Source of the DNA: Salinisphaera sp049568105 | Lineage (GTDB): Bacteria; Pseudomonadota; Gammaproteobacteria; Nevskiales; Salinisphaeraceae | Reading direction: 5' to 3' | Assembly (NCBI RefSeq): GCF_049568105.1 | Contig: NZ_CP145335.1 | Location: 3,410,001 to 3,474,000 of the forward strand | Length of the DNA: 64,000 nt | Shown here: positions 7,391-16,780 of the stretch, in pieces | Numbering within the stretch: position 1 is the first letter of the stretch | Layout of the letters: each line of letters starts with the position of its first letter | The notes under the pieces: generated by a model | What the model was told of the DNA's origin: nothing | The model's database searches: none | What the model saw: the letters and a program-made list of their open reading frames with translations, nothing else | Made by a program: the position numbers and the translations under genes

Positions 7391-8593
7391 TTACGCACTA
7401 ATTTCGTTCAACGACCGATTGTTTTCGGTAATCCGCTCAGCGCCTGTCGCCGTAATACGCACCGTTTCGCTAAAGCCCATGCCGAACTCGCCCGGTTTGC
7501 GCAGGCAGATCGGCAGATGGAACACCATGTCTTCAACCAGTTCGGCGTCGTTGTCGGTCGCGATAAAACAGTCCCCAGCCACCCAGGAGGGTGGAAAAGC
7601 CGCCCCCACCGGATAACCGAAGACGCCAGAGAAAAAAGCCCGATCGTCGATCGGCGCCATAGCAGCCGCTCCAGCTCGGGCGGCCGATGCAAAACTGGCG
7701 CCGGCCCGCGCCGAAGCCATTACCGCATCCAACACATCGAGACAAACCGCATGAAACTCACGCACTTCGGCGCTCGCGGCACCGGCCACGGCGGTGCGCA
7801 TCAGGGGCGCGGTATAGCGTCGACGTACGGCGCCGAACTCGGTGAAGACTACCTCGCCGGGCTCGACCGAGTACCCGGCATGATTGGTATGGATGATCCC
7901 GCTACGTGCGCCGGTGGTCACGATCGGCTGCATGCTCATAAATTCACTACCGGCACCAAGCATGGCATTGGCTCCGGCGCGCGCGATCTCGTGATCGATC
8001 ACCCCGACCTGGGTCACCGCTGCTGCTGCATCCAGCCCGGCCCCGGTGATCGCTGCGCTTTCGGATAGATACGCCATCTCTGCCGGCGATTTGACCAGCC
8101 GCACGCGATCGATCAGACCACCGGTATCGATCAACTGAGCGGCATCGAACCTCGCCTGCAAGACCGAGACCAGCCCTGGGCGCAGCGCACCAGACCACGG
8201 GTTGAAACCGATCTGCGGCGCGGCCTGACCGGTCGCACGCTGGATCTGGGTCGCCAGTTCCCGTGCCATGTGTTCCGGCGCCTGCCACGGATAACCGATG
8301 ACTTCGTCGACACGACTCAAATACACCGCCGGCCCGATCTCGATCGCTGGGACGAACAACACTGTTCGCTCGGCCGAGACCAGCAGCACGCACTGCACTG
8401 AAACCTCGAACGTCGTATACCCGGTCAAATAGCACAGCTCGTCCGGATCGCTCAGCAATAACAGATCCACCTGCGCATCGGCCATCGCCCGACGAACGGC
8501 GTCCAGCCGGGCTGCATACTCGGCCGGCTCGAACGCCAGTGTCGGTTCGGGGAATCGACGCTGCAGGGCATCGCGGTAGGCTTGATAATCCAT
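7391..8593 (-). CDS. M24 family protein, ectoine-hydrolase (DoeA/EutD)-like
   Basis: 400 residues with a creatinase-type N-terminal domain (about 20-170; DPDELCYLTGYTTFEVSVQC) and an M24 pita-bread C-terminal domain (about 175-395). The usual M24 metal ligands are mostly missing: the D...D pair reads TEFGAVRRRYTAPLMRT, and the GHG histidine is replaced in FGYPVGAAFPPSW. Loss of metal ligands with a Glu at this place is a hallmark of ectoine hydrolases, which open the ectoine ring without a metal. It lies next to the TeaA-like binding protein, supporting solute catabolism. Other doe/eut genes are absent here, so a related cyclic or amide substrate is possible. Confidence 0.65.
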   Translation of the reverse strand: MDYQAYRDALQRRFPEPTLAFEPAEYAARLDAVRRAMADAQVDLLLLSDPDELCYLTGYTTFEVSVQCVLLVSAERTVLFVPAIEIGPAVYLSRVDEVIGYPWQAPEHMARELATQIQRATGQAAPQIGFNPWSGALRPGLVSVLQARFDAAQLIDTGGLIDRVRLVKSPAEMAYLSESAAITGAGLDAAAAVTQVGVIDHEIARAGANAMLGAGSEFMSMQPIVTTGARSGIIHTNHAGYSVEPGEVVFTEFGAVRRRYTAPLMRTAVAGAASAEVREFHAVCLDVLDAVMASARAGASFASAARAGAAAMAPIDDRAFFSGVFGYPVGAAFPPSWVAGDCFIATDNDAELVEDMVFHLPICLRKPGEFGMGFSETVRITATGAERITENNRSLNEISA

Positions 8594-8781
8594 CGGGGCT
8601 CGCGTATCGGCGCTGGGAACAGACCTCCATCAAACGATAATTCGTCGATGGCTGTAAAACCCCCACGCGATCACGCCAAAACAGCGGCGCCTAGGACGAA
8701 CCCCAAACAAAAAAGCCACTATGGCGAGGCAAGGGGGCCTGACGTAAGCTGGGCGCCCGTTTTTCGATCTCCGGCTTTCGC

Positions 8782-9828
8782 ATGAACTATCGCAAACTCG
8801 GCCATACCGGATTGGATGTCAGCACGATCTGCCTTGGCACCATGACCTTCGGCGAACAGAACAGCGAAGCCGAAGCCCATGAACAGCTCGACTATGCCCT
8901 GTCGCGCGGCGTGAATTTCGTCGATGCCGCTGAAATGTACCCTGTGCCACCGCGGGCCGAGACCCAGGGCCGCACTGAAAGCTATATCGGCAGCTGGCTA
9001 GCCAAGAGCGGCCGCCGCAGCGATATCGTGCTGGCGACCAAGGTCACCGGGCATGCGCGCAGCAACATGGAATATCTGCGCGACGGCGAAACGCCGCGGC
9101 TGACGCCGGACCATATCCGTCGCGCGATCGATGCCAGCCTGACACGGCTGCAAACCGATCATATCGATCTGTACCAGCTGCACTGGCCGGACCGGGCAAC
9201 CAATACCTTCGGCAAACGCGGCTATGTCCATGATCCGGACGATAACCCGGTGCCGATCGAAGACACCCTGGGCGAACTCGCGAGGCTGGTCGACGAAGGC
9301 AAGATCGGCCACGTCGGGCTGTCCAACGAGACCCCCTGGGGTCTGATGCAGTTTTTACGGGCCGCCGAGCGCGAGTCGCTGCCACGGGTGGCCTCGATCC
9401 AGAACCCCTACTCGTTGCTCAATCGCACTTTCGAGATCGGTCTGGCCGAGTGCGCCATCCGCGAACAGGTCGGCCTGCTGGCTTATTCGCCGTTGGCCTT
9501 CGGGGTTCTGTCGGGCAAATATCTCGACGGTGCGCGTCCAGAAGGCGCGCGCCTGACCCGCTGGGAACGATTCGCGCGCTATAACGGCGACCGTGCCGAA
9601 GAGGCCGCGGCGGCCTATGTCGATATCGCACGCCGCCACGGGCTCGACCCGGCCCAGATGGCCCTGGCCTATGTCACCAGCCGCGAGTTCGTGACCTCGA
9701 ACATCATCGGCGCCACGACGATGAACCAGTTGGCCTCGAACATCGACAGCTTCGAATTGACGTTGTCTGCCGAAGTGCTTGAAGAAATCGAGGCCGTGCA
9801 CAACGATATGCCCAACCCGGCGCCTTGA
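8782..9828 (+). CDS. Aldo/keto reductase, Tas-like
   Basis: 348 residues forming an AKR TIM barrel. Visible catalytic elements are the Asp/Tyr pair (FVDAAEMYPVP), the lysine in VLATKVTGH and the histidine in DLYQLHWPDR. The opening MNYRKLGHTGLDVSTICLG and the long insert with the ETQGRTE segment match the Tas subgroup, NADPH-dependent oxidoreductases of unknown physiological substrate. It is divergent from the M24 gene across 188 bp and ends at a bidirectional terminator. Confidence 0.9.
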   Translation: MNYRKLGHTGLDVSTICLGTMTFGEQNSEAEAHEQLDYALSRGVNFVDAAEMYPVPPRAETQGRTESYIGSWLAKSGRRSDIVLATKVTGHARSNMEYLRDGETPRLTPDHIRRAIDASLTRLQTDHIDLYQLHWPDRATNTFGKRGYVHDPDDNPVPIEDTLGELARLVDEGKIGHVGLSNETPWGLMQFLRAAERESLPRVASIQNPYSLLNRTFEIGLAECAIREQVGLLAYSPLAFGVLSGKYLDGARPEGARLTRWERFARYNGDRAEEAAAAYVDIARRHGLDPAQMALAYVTSREFVTSNIIGATTMNQLASNIDSFELTLSAEVLEEIEAVHNDMPNPAP

Positions 9829-9849
9829 TCGCCATCCGGCGGCAATAAC

Positions 9850-9878
9850 AAAAGCCGGTGCCTGTGCACCGGCTTTTT
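9850..9878. terminator. Bidirectional terminator between tas-like gene and mvaS
   Basis: Stem GCCGGTGC / GCACCGGC with loop CTGT, a run of A on the left and TTTTT on the right. It can serve both convergent genes. Confidence 0.88.
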
Positions 9879-9904
9879 ATGGCCGCAACGCTAGTTTTTC
9901 GAAG

Positions 9905-11413
9905 CTAGCCGACCGCTTCGTGGGCGGCATTCTGCCGGGCCTGGCTGGCCGGCACATAGCGATAGTATTCGATCCCTACGTCGCGGAAATCCGGGCGGTC
10001 GATATCGCCGATACGATCGACCACAAACTCGTCACTGGCCGGGGCCGGCTGTACATCCGCAGGATGACCGTCGTGCAAGGCCGCATATTGTTCGGCATCC
10101 AGATCCACGGGCGCGCCGAGCGCTTCGGCGAAGTTGATCCGCGAGGCTGCGGCCTCCCAGCCTTCGGCCACCCGCATCGGCAACGCTTCGGCTGCGTCGC
10201 CGCTGCCGTAGCCGAGCGCCAGCCACTGTTGGCCGCCGAGCTGCAAGACTTCCTGATGGGCCTGCACGAAACCAGCTGCCAGCCAGGCCGGCAGTGCGGC
10301 GGTATACAGATTGCCCAGGTCGCGCATCATCTCGCTGCCCAGCGATAGCTTGCCGGCCACCAGGTTCTGCCAGAGTTCGGTCTTGCGCAGATAGCGCATC
10401 AAGTTGCCGGCCAGCGGGAAGGCATCGTCGCCGGACTCGCCAGCCGCGACCCGAGCCCGCATATCCGGCGAGATATCGGCGATTTCTTGTAGCAAGGCCT
10501 CTGGGTCGATACCGGCGCCGCGGGCGTATTCGGCCAGCTCGGCGCGGTTGTCCTGATCGCCGTCGGCCAGGGCGAACAGATAGGCCATGGCCCAGCCAGC
10601 CGAGGGCATGCGGTGATACGGCCGGTGCATGAATACCGCGTCTACGGCATGAAAATAGTCGGCGCGCCGGCCGCCGCCTTGGCGTGCCAGCATGGCGTTC
10701 ATGGCGGCCCGGGTGGCATCCACATAGCAGCTGGTGGAATAGCGGCCGTTGAAGACCGGCAGATCCTGCATCTGCCCATCCGAGCGCTGAGGCTGATCCC
10801 GGAAGCGCGCGAACGGCTTGCGGAAATCGACCATGCGGTAATCCGAGGCGCTGCCCGAGCGCGACAGATCGATATGCAGCAGCTTGGGCTCGGCCTCGAG
10901 CAACATAGCCACCGCACCGGCGCCCTGGGTCGGCTCGCCCGAGGAGCCGCGTTCGTATTCGGCAATGTCCGAACAGACCACGATCGCCTTGCGGGCTGCC
11001 CCGTCGGTGGCCAGAAAACGCAGCGCGCCCTTGAGCGCATACACGCCGCCGAGGCAGGCGTGCTTGTACTCCGGCACTTCGCATTCGCGCGACATGAGCG
11101 GCATGTCGTGCGCAGCCAGTGCGTCATCCAGCATGCCCTTGACGATCACCGCCCCGGCAGAATTGTCGCTGGACGATTCTGTGCCCAGCGCCAGATAGCC
11201 AATATCGTTCGGATCGAGGTCATAGGCCTGGATCAGGCGCCAGGCGGCGTTCGCAGCGAGCGTATACACACTCTGCTCCGGCCCGCGCATGCGAAAGCTG
11301 CGCCCCACCACCTTGCGAATCTTGTCCCAAGGCTGATCGTTCCATGCGCACCAATCCTCGAGATTGACACGATACGGCGGCAGATAAAGCGCCAGTCCAC
11401 TGATTCCCGGCAT
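9905..11413 (-). CDS. mvaS: Hydroxymethylglutaryl-CoA synthase (mevalonate pathway)
   Basis: 502 residues from ATG 11411-11413 (GAGAA upstream); a longer in-frame ATG exists at 11452 but adds 13 residues not expected in the family. The thiolase-fold HMG-CoA synthase makes HMG-CoA from acetoacetyl-CoA and acetyl-CoA. The nucleophile is C120 in YKHACLGG, the general base is likely E79 in LGTESSSDN, and the His of the second half is in FMHRPYHRMPSAGW. It is divergent from the rest of the mevalonate genes. At about 500 residues it is longer than the roughly 390-residue Gram-positive enzymes. Confidence 0.88.
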   Translation of the reverse strand: MPGISGLALYLPPYRVNLEDWCAWNDQPWDKIRKVVGRSFRMRGPEQSVYTLAANAAWRLIQAYDLDPNDIGYLALGTESSSDNSAGAVIVKGMLDDALAAHDMPLMSRECEVPEYKHACLGGVYALKGALRFLATDGAARKAIVVCSDIAEYERGSSGEPTQGAGAVAMLLEAEPKLLHIDLSRSGSASDYRMVDFRKPFARFRDQPQRSDGQMQDLPVFNGRYSTSCYVDATRAAMNAMLARQGGGRRADYFHAVDAVFMHRPYHRMPSAGWAMAYLFALADGDQDNRAELAEYARGAGIDPEALLQEIADISPDMRARVAAGESGDDAFPLAGNLMRYLRKTELWQNLVAGKLSLGSEMMRDLGNLYTAALPAWLAAGFVQAHQEVLQLGGQQWLALGYGSGDAAEALPMRVAEGWEAAASRINFAEALGAPVDLDAEQYAALHDGHPADVQPAPASDEFVVDRIGDIDRPDFRDVGIEYYRYVPASQARQNAAHEAVG

Positions 11414-11573
11414 GATTATTCTCGTCGGTTGACGGCCCGCAATGCGCGACACGTGAGATTTCCAGGCCGTATGCTAGCAAATGGTGCATGCTGCACGGGC
11501 GCCTTCGCTCGGCACAGACGCGCCGATCGCGTATCCTTGCGCGCGGATTTTTAAGCGACCGAGCGAAACTCCC

Positions 11574-12545
11574 ATGACCCAAGCCACCGCGCGCGCCCAC
11601 AGCAATATCGCGCTGATTAAGTATTGGGGCAAGCGCGCAGGTCCGGGCAACCTGCCTGCCGTCGGATCGATCTCGGTCACGCTCGATACGCTGTACACCG
11701 ATACCCGGGTAGTATTCGATCCGGCGCTGGCGGCCGATCGCGCGCAACTCGACGATGCCCCGGCCGACACCACGCGTCTGACCCCGTTTCTAGATCTGAT
11801 CCGTCAGCGCGCCGGCATCGACACCCGGGCCGCGATCGTTTCGCATAACAACTTCCCGACTGGGGCCGGGCTGGCCTCCTCGGCCTCGGGCTTCGCGGCC
11901 CTCACCCTGGCGGCGACCCGCGCTGCCGGGCTCGATCTCGATCGACGCGAGCTGTCGATGCTCGCACGTCAAGGCTCGGGCTCTGCGGCCCGGTCGATCT
12001 TCGGTGGGCTGGTCGAGATGCACCGCGGCGAGCGCGACGACGGCAGCGATGCCTATGCCGAGCCCATCCTGGCGCCCGAGGACTGGCCGCTGGACGTGGT
12101 AGTGGCGATCACCGACACCGCCAGCAAGAAGATCAATTCCTCGATCGGCATGAGCAATCTGGATCAGCGCTCGGACTACTACGACGCCTGGGTCGCCCAC
12201 TCTGAGTCGGATCTGGCCGGTATGCGCGAGGCGATCGCGGCCCGCGACTTCGAGACCCTGGGCGCGCTGTCGGAAATGAGCTGTTTGAAACTGCACGGCT
12301 TGATGCTGTCGACCCGGCCCGGCCTGATCTACTGGAATCCGGCGACTGTGGCGGCCATGCACGCCGTGCGCGATCTTCGCGACGCCGGCACCCCGGTGTA
12401 CTTCACGATCGATGCCGGCCCGCAGGTCAAGGCACTCTGCCCGCCCTCGCACAGCGCCGAGGTGGCCCGCGCATTGGCTGCGGTCCCGGGCGTGCTGGAT
12501 ACTCGTAGAACCGGCCTCGGCCCCGCTGCCTACCTATTGCCATGA
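11574..12545 (+). CDS. mvaD: Diphosphomevalonate decarboxylase
   Basis: 323 residues, start at ATG 11574, where the family N-terminus ARAHSNIALIKYWGKR begins; an upstream in-frame ATG at 11481 would add an unrelated extension. GHMP-kinase fold with the phosphate loop NFPTGAGLASSASGFAAL, SGSAARSIFGG and the catalytic Asp in the FTIDAGPQ segment. It converts mevalonate diphosphate to isopentenyl diphosphate with ATP. Its TGA overlaps the next ATG (ATGA), indicating translational coupling in a four-gene mevalonate operon. Confidence 0.95.
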   Translation: MTQATARAHSNIALIKYWGKRAGPGNLPAVGSISVTLDTLYTDTRVVFDPALAADRAQLDDAPADTTRLTPFLDLIRQRAGIDTRAAIVSHNNFPTGAGLASSASGFAALTLAATRAAGLDLDRRELSMLARQGSGSAARSIFGGLVEMHRGERDDGSDAYAEPILAPEDWPLDVVVAITDTASKKINSSIGMSNLDQRSDYYDAWVAHSESDLAGMREAIAARDFETLGALSEMSCLKLHGLMLSTRPGLIYWNPATVAAMHAVRDLRDAGTPVYFTIDAGPQVKALCPPSHSAEVARALAAVPGVLDTRRTGLGPAAYLLP

Positions 12546-13621
12546 GCACCGAAACCACCGTTACCACCAGCGCTCCCGGCAAGCTGTTTCTAATCGGCGA
12601 ATATGCCGTACTCGAGGGGGCGCCTTCGATACTCACGGCCGTAAACCGGCGGGCGCGCGTGACCCTGCGTGCGGCATCCGGTGGCCACTGGTCGTTCAGC
12701 GCACCAAATCTGGATATCGAGCACCTCGCGCTCGGCGTCGATGGCCAGGCCGGGGCTGAGCTGGACGACACCGTCCGCGACCGACTGCGGGTCTTCGAGG
12801 CAGTGCGTGCCGCCGTGGCCGACTTTCTGGATACCCCGCTGCCGCCGCTGGACGTGCATATCGACACCTCCGATTTCGCCCGCGATGGCCACAAGCTTGG
12901 CCTAGGTTCCAGCGGCGCGGTCGCGGCTGCGCTGACCCGGGCCCTGCTGGCCTGGGCGGATATCCATCCGGCACCGGCCGAACTGGCGCGGCTGGCGATC
13001 GCGGCGCACCGCGCTGCCCAAGGCGGCACCGGCAGCGGCGGCGATGTCGCTACCTCGGTCTATGGCGGCATCATTGGTTATATCCGAGACCAGGCCCCCG
13101 AGCCGCTGACCTGGCCGACCGGCTTGAACGGCACGGCCGTCGTCACCGGCCAAGGCGCCAGCACGACAGAACTGGTGGCTCGCGTCTATGCCTATGGCGA
13201 ACATTCGCCGCAGGGGTTTCAATCCGACATGACCCGGCTGGCAGCTCTGGCCGAGCATGCCGCCGATCATCTCGGCCAGGCCAATCGGTTTCTGCAGTTG
13301 GCCCGTGAGTATTTCGAGGCTTTGATCGCACTGGATCATCACGCCGGGGCCGGCATCGTCAGCCCCCGGCATCACGAATTGCATGCTCTGGCCGCGCGCC
13401 ACGGCGCCGTATTCAAAAGCTCGGGCGCCGGCGGCGGCGACGTCGGCCTGTTGTTCACCACCCACTATACCGACCAGGCCGCGTTACGCGATGACTTTGC
13501 GAGCGCCGGCGCCGATATCATCGATCTCGAACTGGGCGTCGACGGGGTCACCCTGGAACCGAGCCACCCTGACATCGCGGCCGCAGACCGGTCGGCGACA
13601 GCCCATGGGCGGCTGGGCTAA
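12542..13621 (+). CDS. mvaK2: Phosphomevalonate kinase
   Basis: 359 residues of the GHMP kinase superfamily: N-terminal APGKLFLIGEYAVLEGAPS, ATP loop HKLGLGSSGAVAAAL, and the ERG8/MvaK2-type segment GGTGSGGDVATSVYGG. The C-terminal part contains SSGAGGGDVGLLF. It phosphorylates 5-phosphomevalonate. It is coupled to mvaD by a 4-bp overlap and followed 72 bp later by the reductase-kinase fusion. Assignment as phosphomevalonate rather than mevalonate kinase rests on these motifs and on the mevalonate kinase being present as a domain in the next gene. Confidence 0.88.
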   Translation: MSTETTVTTSAPGKLFLIGEYAVLEGAPSILTAVNRRARVTLRAASGGHWSFSAPNLDIEHLALGVDGQAGAELDDTVRDRLRVFEAVRAAVADFLDTPLPPLDVHIDTSDFARDGHKLGLGSSGAVAAALTRALLAWADIHPAPAELARLAIAAHRAAQGGTGSGGDVATSVYGGIIGYIRDQAPEPLTWPTGLNGTAVVTGQGASTTELVARVYAYGEHSPQGFQSDMTRLAALAEHAADHLGQANRFLQLAREYFEALIALDHHAGAGIVSPRHHELHALAARHGAVFKSSGAGGGDVGLLFTTHYTDQAALRDDFASAGADIIDLELGVDGVTLEPSHPDIAAADRSATAHGRLG

Positions 13622-13693
13622 ACTAGTGCATTACACAACGATGCCGTTCGAGCCCCAGCATCGTCGACAACTTGCGCCGAGGATTCTTTTCGA

Positions 13694-15988
13694 ATGAGTC
13701 ATTCCCGTATCCCCCAGTTCTATAAGTTCTCGGTCGCCGATCGACTCCGCGCCCTGCTCGAGCGCGACGTGATCAGCGAGGCCGAATACGACATGCTGGT
13801 CGACGGCACGCATTTACTCGATGCCGACAAGGCCGATCGCCTGATCGAAAACGTGATTGGCGCCTTCGGCCTGCCGATGGGACTGGGCCTGAATTTCTCG
13901 GTCAACGAACGCGACTACCTGATCCCGATGGTGGTCGAGGAGCCCTCGATCATCGCGGCCGTGTCGTCGGCAGCCAAGCTGGTACGGCGGTCCGGAGGCT
14001 TCACCTCCACGGCCGAGCGGCCGATGCTGATCGGCCAGATCCAGGTGGTCAACGTTCCCCGGGCTGCCCACGCCAAACAGGCGATTCTGCAGGCGAAAGA
14101 AGAGATTCTGAACCTAGCCAACAGCCTGCATCCGAATATGGTCGCCCGCGGCGGCGGCGCCCAGGATGTGGAAGTCATCACCCACGGCGCCACCGCCGAG
14201 CACGGCGAAATGCTGGTGGTCCATCTGATCGTGGACACCCGGGATGCGATGGGCGCGAACCTGGTCAACACCATGTGCGAAGGCGCCGCCCCGCTGATCG
14301 AAAAGATCTCCGGCGGCGAGGTGTTCCTACGTATCCTGTCGAACCTGACCGACCGATCGTTGGTCCGGGCACGCTGCGTGATTCCGCCGAGCCTGCTCGA
14401 AGCTGGCGAGTACTCCGGCTCGGAAGTCCGCGACGGCATCATCCTGGCCAACGAATTCGCCGAGATGGATCCGTACCGGGCCACCACCCACAACAAGGGC
14501 ATCATGAACGGCATCGATGCCGTGGCGATCGCGACCGGCAACGACTGGCGCGCGATCGAGGCCGCAGCCCATGCCTATGCTGCACGCACCGGCCGCTATC
14601 GTTCGCTGACCCGCTGGTATGCCGACGACGAAGGCAACCTGGTCGGTGAGCTGGAGTTGCCGCTCAAGGTCGGCACCGTCGGTGGCCAGGTCGAATCCAA
14701 TCAGGCGGTCAAGATCGCCCATCGGGTGCTGGGTATCGAGTCGGCTGCGGAACTGGCCGAGATCATGTGCGCGGTCGGTCTGGCGCAGAATTTTGCGGCC
14801 ATCAAGGCCTTGTCGACGCATGGCATCCAGCGCGGTCATATGACCTTGCATGCCCGCAGCGTGGCGATGGCTGCCGGGGCCACCGATGCGCAGTTCGATG
14901 AAGTCGTCGACCGACTGGTCGCCGGCGGCGACATCAAGGTCTGGCGTGCCCGTGAAATCCTGGCCGAGCTCGAAGACACCGGCCGGGTGAGCCAGGCGCC
15001 GGCCAGCGGCGTCGCCAAACCGCCCGAGCCGGAACCCGTCGGCCACGGCGAAGCAAGCGGCGACATGGGCTATGGCAAGATCATCGTGCTCGGCGAGCAT
15101 TCCGTGGTCTATGGCCGGCATGCGATCGCCGCCCCGATCCCGCTCAACGTCCGCGCCGAAGTCCGGCCGCAGGCCGAGCAGATCGATCTGCTGATCCCGC
15201 GTTGGGGCGTGGAAATGCGCTTGTCCGAGCCGGAAGGCTCGATCAGTTCGCTGCACGAATCGATCACGCTGATCGCCGAGCGCCTGGGCGTGGCCGATCG
15301 CGGCATGCGCATCGATGTTTTCCCCCGGGTGCCCCGGGCCAACGGGCTGGGGGCCTCGGCGGCACTGGCGGTGGCCGTGATCCGGGCCATGGCACGCTGC
15401 TTCGCTATCCGGATATCGGAGCGCGAAATCTCGAATCTGGCCTTCGACGTCGAAAAAATCGCCCACGGCACCCCGAGCGGTATCGACAACACCCTGGCGA
15501 CCTTCGGCAAGCCGATCCTGTTCCGCAAGGAACAGCCTACCGCTCGTCCGGAAATTCGCGATCTGGCGACCCCGCGTCCGATCCCGGTGGTCATCGGCCT
15601 GTCCGGCGTGGCTACTCTGACCGCCCAGACCGTGGGTAACGTGCGCGCGGCCTGGCAGAAGAACCCGGCGCGCTACGAAGCGATCTTCGACCAGATCGAC
15701 GGCCTAGCCCTGGCCGGGGTCGATGCCCTGGCCCGCGGCGATATTGCCGAACTGGGCGACCTGATGAACATCGACCATGGCTTGCTCAATGCCTTGCAAG
15801 TCTCATCCTGGGAAATCGAGGAATTGGTCGAGATCGCACGTACCAATGGCGCGCTCGGCGCCAAACTGACCGGCGGCGGCGGCGGTGGCGCCATGATCGC
15901 GGTCGCCGAACAGGATAGAATTCAGGATGTTGCCTCGGCGATGCGCGCCGCCGGCTACAACTCGTTCATCACGGAAATCCGCTCATGA
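13694..15988 (+). CDS. Fused HMG-CoA reductase (class II) - mevalonate kinase
   Basis: 764 residues in one uninterrupted frame. Residues 1-430 are a class II HMG-CoA reductase: ENVIGAFGLPMG (52-63), DAMGANLVNT (184-193), the catalytic lysine in HNKGIMNGID (K268) and the C-terminal histidine in RGHMTLHAR (H382). After a Pro/Ala/Glu-rich linker (about 431-456), residues 457-764 are a mevalonate kinase: GEHSVVYG (467-474), ANGLGASAAL (549-558; Ala where Ser is usual), GTPSGIDN (592-599) and TGGGGGGAMIAV (726-737). One polypeptide thus turns HMG-CoA into phosphomevalonate. No stop or frameshift separates the domains. A 4-bp overlap links it to idi. Confidence 0.95.
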   Translation: MSHSRIPQFYKFSVADRLRALLERDVISEAEYDMLVDGTHLLDADKADRLIENVIGAFGLPMGLGLNFSVNERDYLIPMVVEEPSIIAAVSSAAKLVRRSGGFTSTAERPMLIGQIQVVNVPRAAHAKQAILQAKEEILNLANSLHPNMVARGGGAQDVEVITHGATAEHGEMLVVHLIVDTRDAMGANLVNTMCEGAAPLIEKISGGEVFLRILSNLTDRSLVRARCVIPPSLLEAGEYSGSEVRDGIILANEFAEMDPYRATTHNKGIMNGIDAVAIATGNDWRAIEAAAHAYAARTGRYRSLTRWYADDEGNLVGELELPLKVGTVGGQVESNQAVKIAHRVLGIESAAELAEIMCAVGLAQNFAAIKALSTHGIQRGHMTLHARSVAMAAGATDAQFDEVVDRLVAGGDIKVWRAREILAELEDTGRVSQAPASGVAKPPEPEPVGHGEASGDMGYGKIIVLGEHSVVYGRHAIAAPIPLNVRAEVRPQAEQIDLLIPRWGVEMRLSEPEGSISSLHESITLIAERLGVADRGMRIDVFPRVPRANGLGASAALAVAVIRAMARCFAIRISEREISNLAFDVEKIAHGTPSGIDNTLATFGKPILFRKEQPTARPEIRDLATPRPIPVVIGLSGVATLTAQTVGNVRAAWQKNPARYEAIFDQIDGLALAGVDALARGDIAELGDLMNIDHGLLNALQVSSWEIEELVEIARTNGALGAKLTGGGGGGAMIAVAEQDRIQDVASAMRAAGYNSFITEIRS

Positions 15989-16578
15989 GTTCGAATATCG
16001 ACGCCAGCACCGCGGCAGTGGTCTCTTTCGACGACGAACCCCTGATCGTGGTCGATTCCGACGACAACGTGCTCGGATATATGCCCAAAGCCGAGGCACA
16101 TATCGGCAATGGCGTGCTGCATCGGGCTTTTTCGATCTTTCTATTCAACCGTCGCGGCGACGTGCTCATGCAGCAGCGCGCCGCGGTCAAGCCGCTCTGG
16201 GGCGGATACTGGTCGAATAGCGTATGCAGCCACCCACGCCGCGGTGAGACGGTCGCAGACGCAGCACAGCGCCGTCTGCGCGAAGAAATTGATGTCGTCG
16301 CCGACGTGACCTTCCTCTACAAGTTCGAATACCACGCGCCGTTCGGCGATGCAGGCGCCGAACACGAGATGTGCTCGGTCTTCGTCGCCTGTTCGGATGC
16401 GGATGTAGCCGGAAACCCGAACGAGATCGCCGATTTTTCGTTTATCGCACCGGACACCCTGGATACCGAACTGGCCGAGCGGCCCGAGCGCTATACCCCG
16501 TGGCTCAAGATGGAATGGCCACAGATTCGCGAACAGCACTGGGATGCGGTCCAGACGCTGCTCTCAAACCAAGCCTGA
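15985..16578 (+). CDS. idi: Isopentenyl-diphosphate delta-isomerase, type I
   Basis: 197 residues, Nudix-fold type I enzyme: the active-site cysteine in SNSVCSHPRRGE, the Nudix-like RRLREEIDV and the C-terminal PERYTPWLKM. It interconverts IPP and DMAPP using a metal. ATG lies inside the end of the fusion gene (ATGA), so it is the last gene of the mvaD-mvaK2-fusion-idi operon. The pathway is the mevalonate one, for which an IPP isomerase is essential, unlike in MEP-pathway bacteria. Confidence 0.93.
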   Translation: MSSNIDASTAAVVSFDDEPLIVVDSDDNVLGYMPKAEAHIGNGVLHRAFSIFLFNRRGDVLMQQRAAVKPLWGGYWSNSVCSHPRRGETVADAAQRRLREEIDVVADVTFLYKFEYHAPFGDAGAEHEMCSVFVACSDADVAGNPNEIADFSFIAPDTLDTELAERPERYTPWLKMEWPQIREQHWDAVQTLLSNQA

Positions 16579-16737
16579 ATTGACGGCGCTAAGCCCAGAC
16601 AACGCTGCCACCGCTTTCGGGCCGGGCATGAGGCCCACTATGGCCGGAACGATTTAGGGCCTGAGCTATGCCGGTATTGGTGCCGGCCCGAGCGGATGGC
16701 CGGACACCAGGCTTGGCGGCGGGTCAAAAATACCCAG

Positions 16738-16760
16738 GGCCGGTCCACGCCGGACCGGCC
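16738..16760. terminator. Hairpin between convergent idi and hpnM
   Basis: Stem GGCCGGTCC / GGACCGGCC with a 5-base loop. There is no clear T-run on either side, so termination is plausible only. Confidence 0.45.
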
Positions 16761-16780
16761 AATGAGACGGCCGATCGAGT

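Noticed and set aside
14327..15466. 379-codon minus-strand frame opposite the reductase-kinase fusion
   Set aside because: Antisense shadow; no family resemblance, and the sense strand encodes all catalytic motifs.
16652..16675. Further copy of the CTAG element near idi (TTTAGGGCCTGAGC)
   Set aside because: Only about seven bases match and no inverted partner was found.
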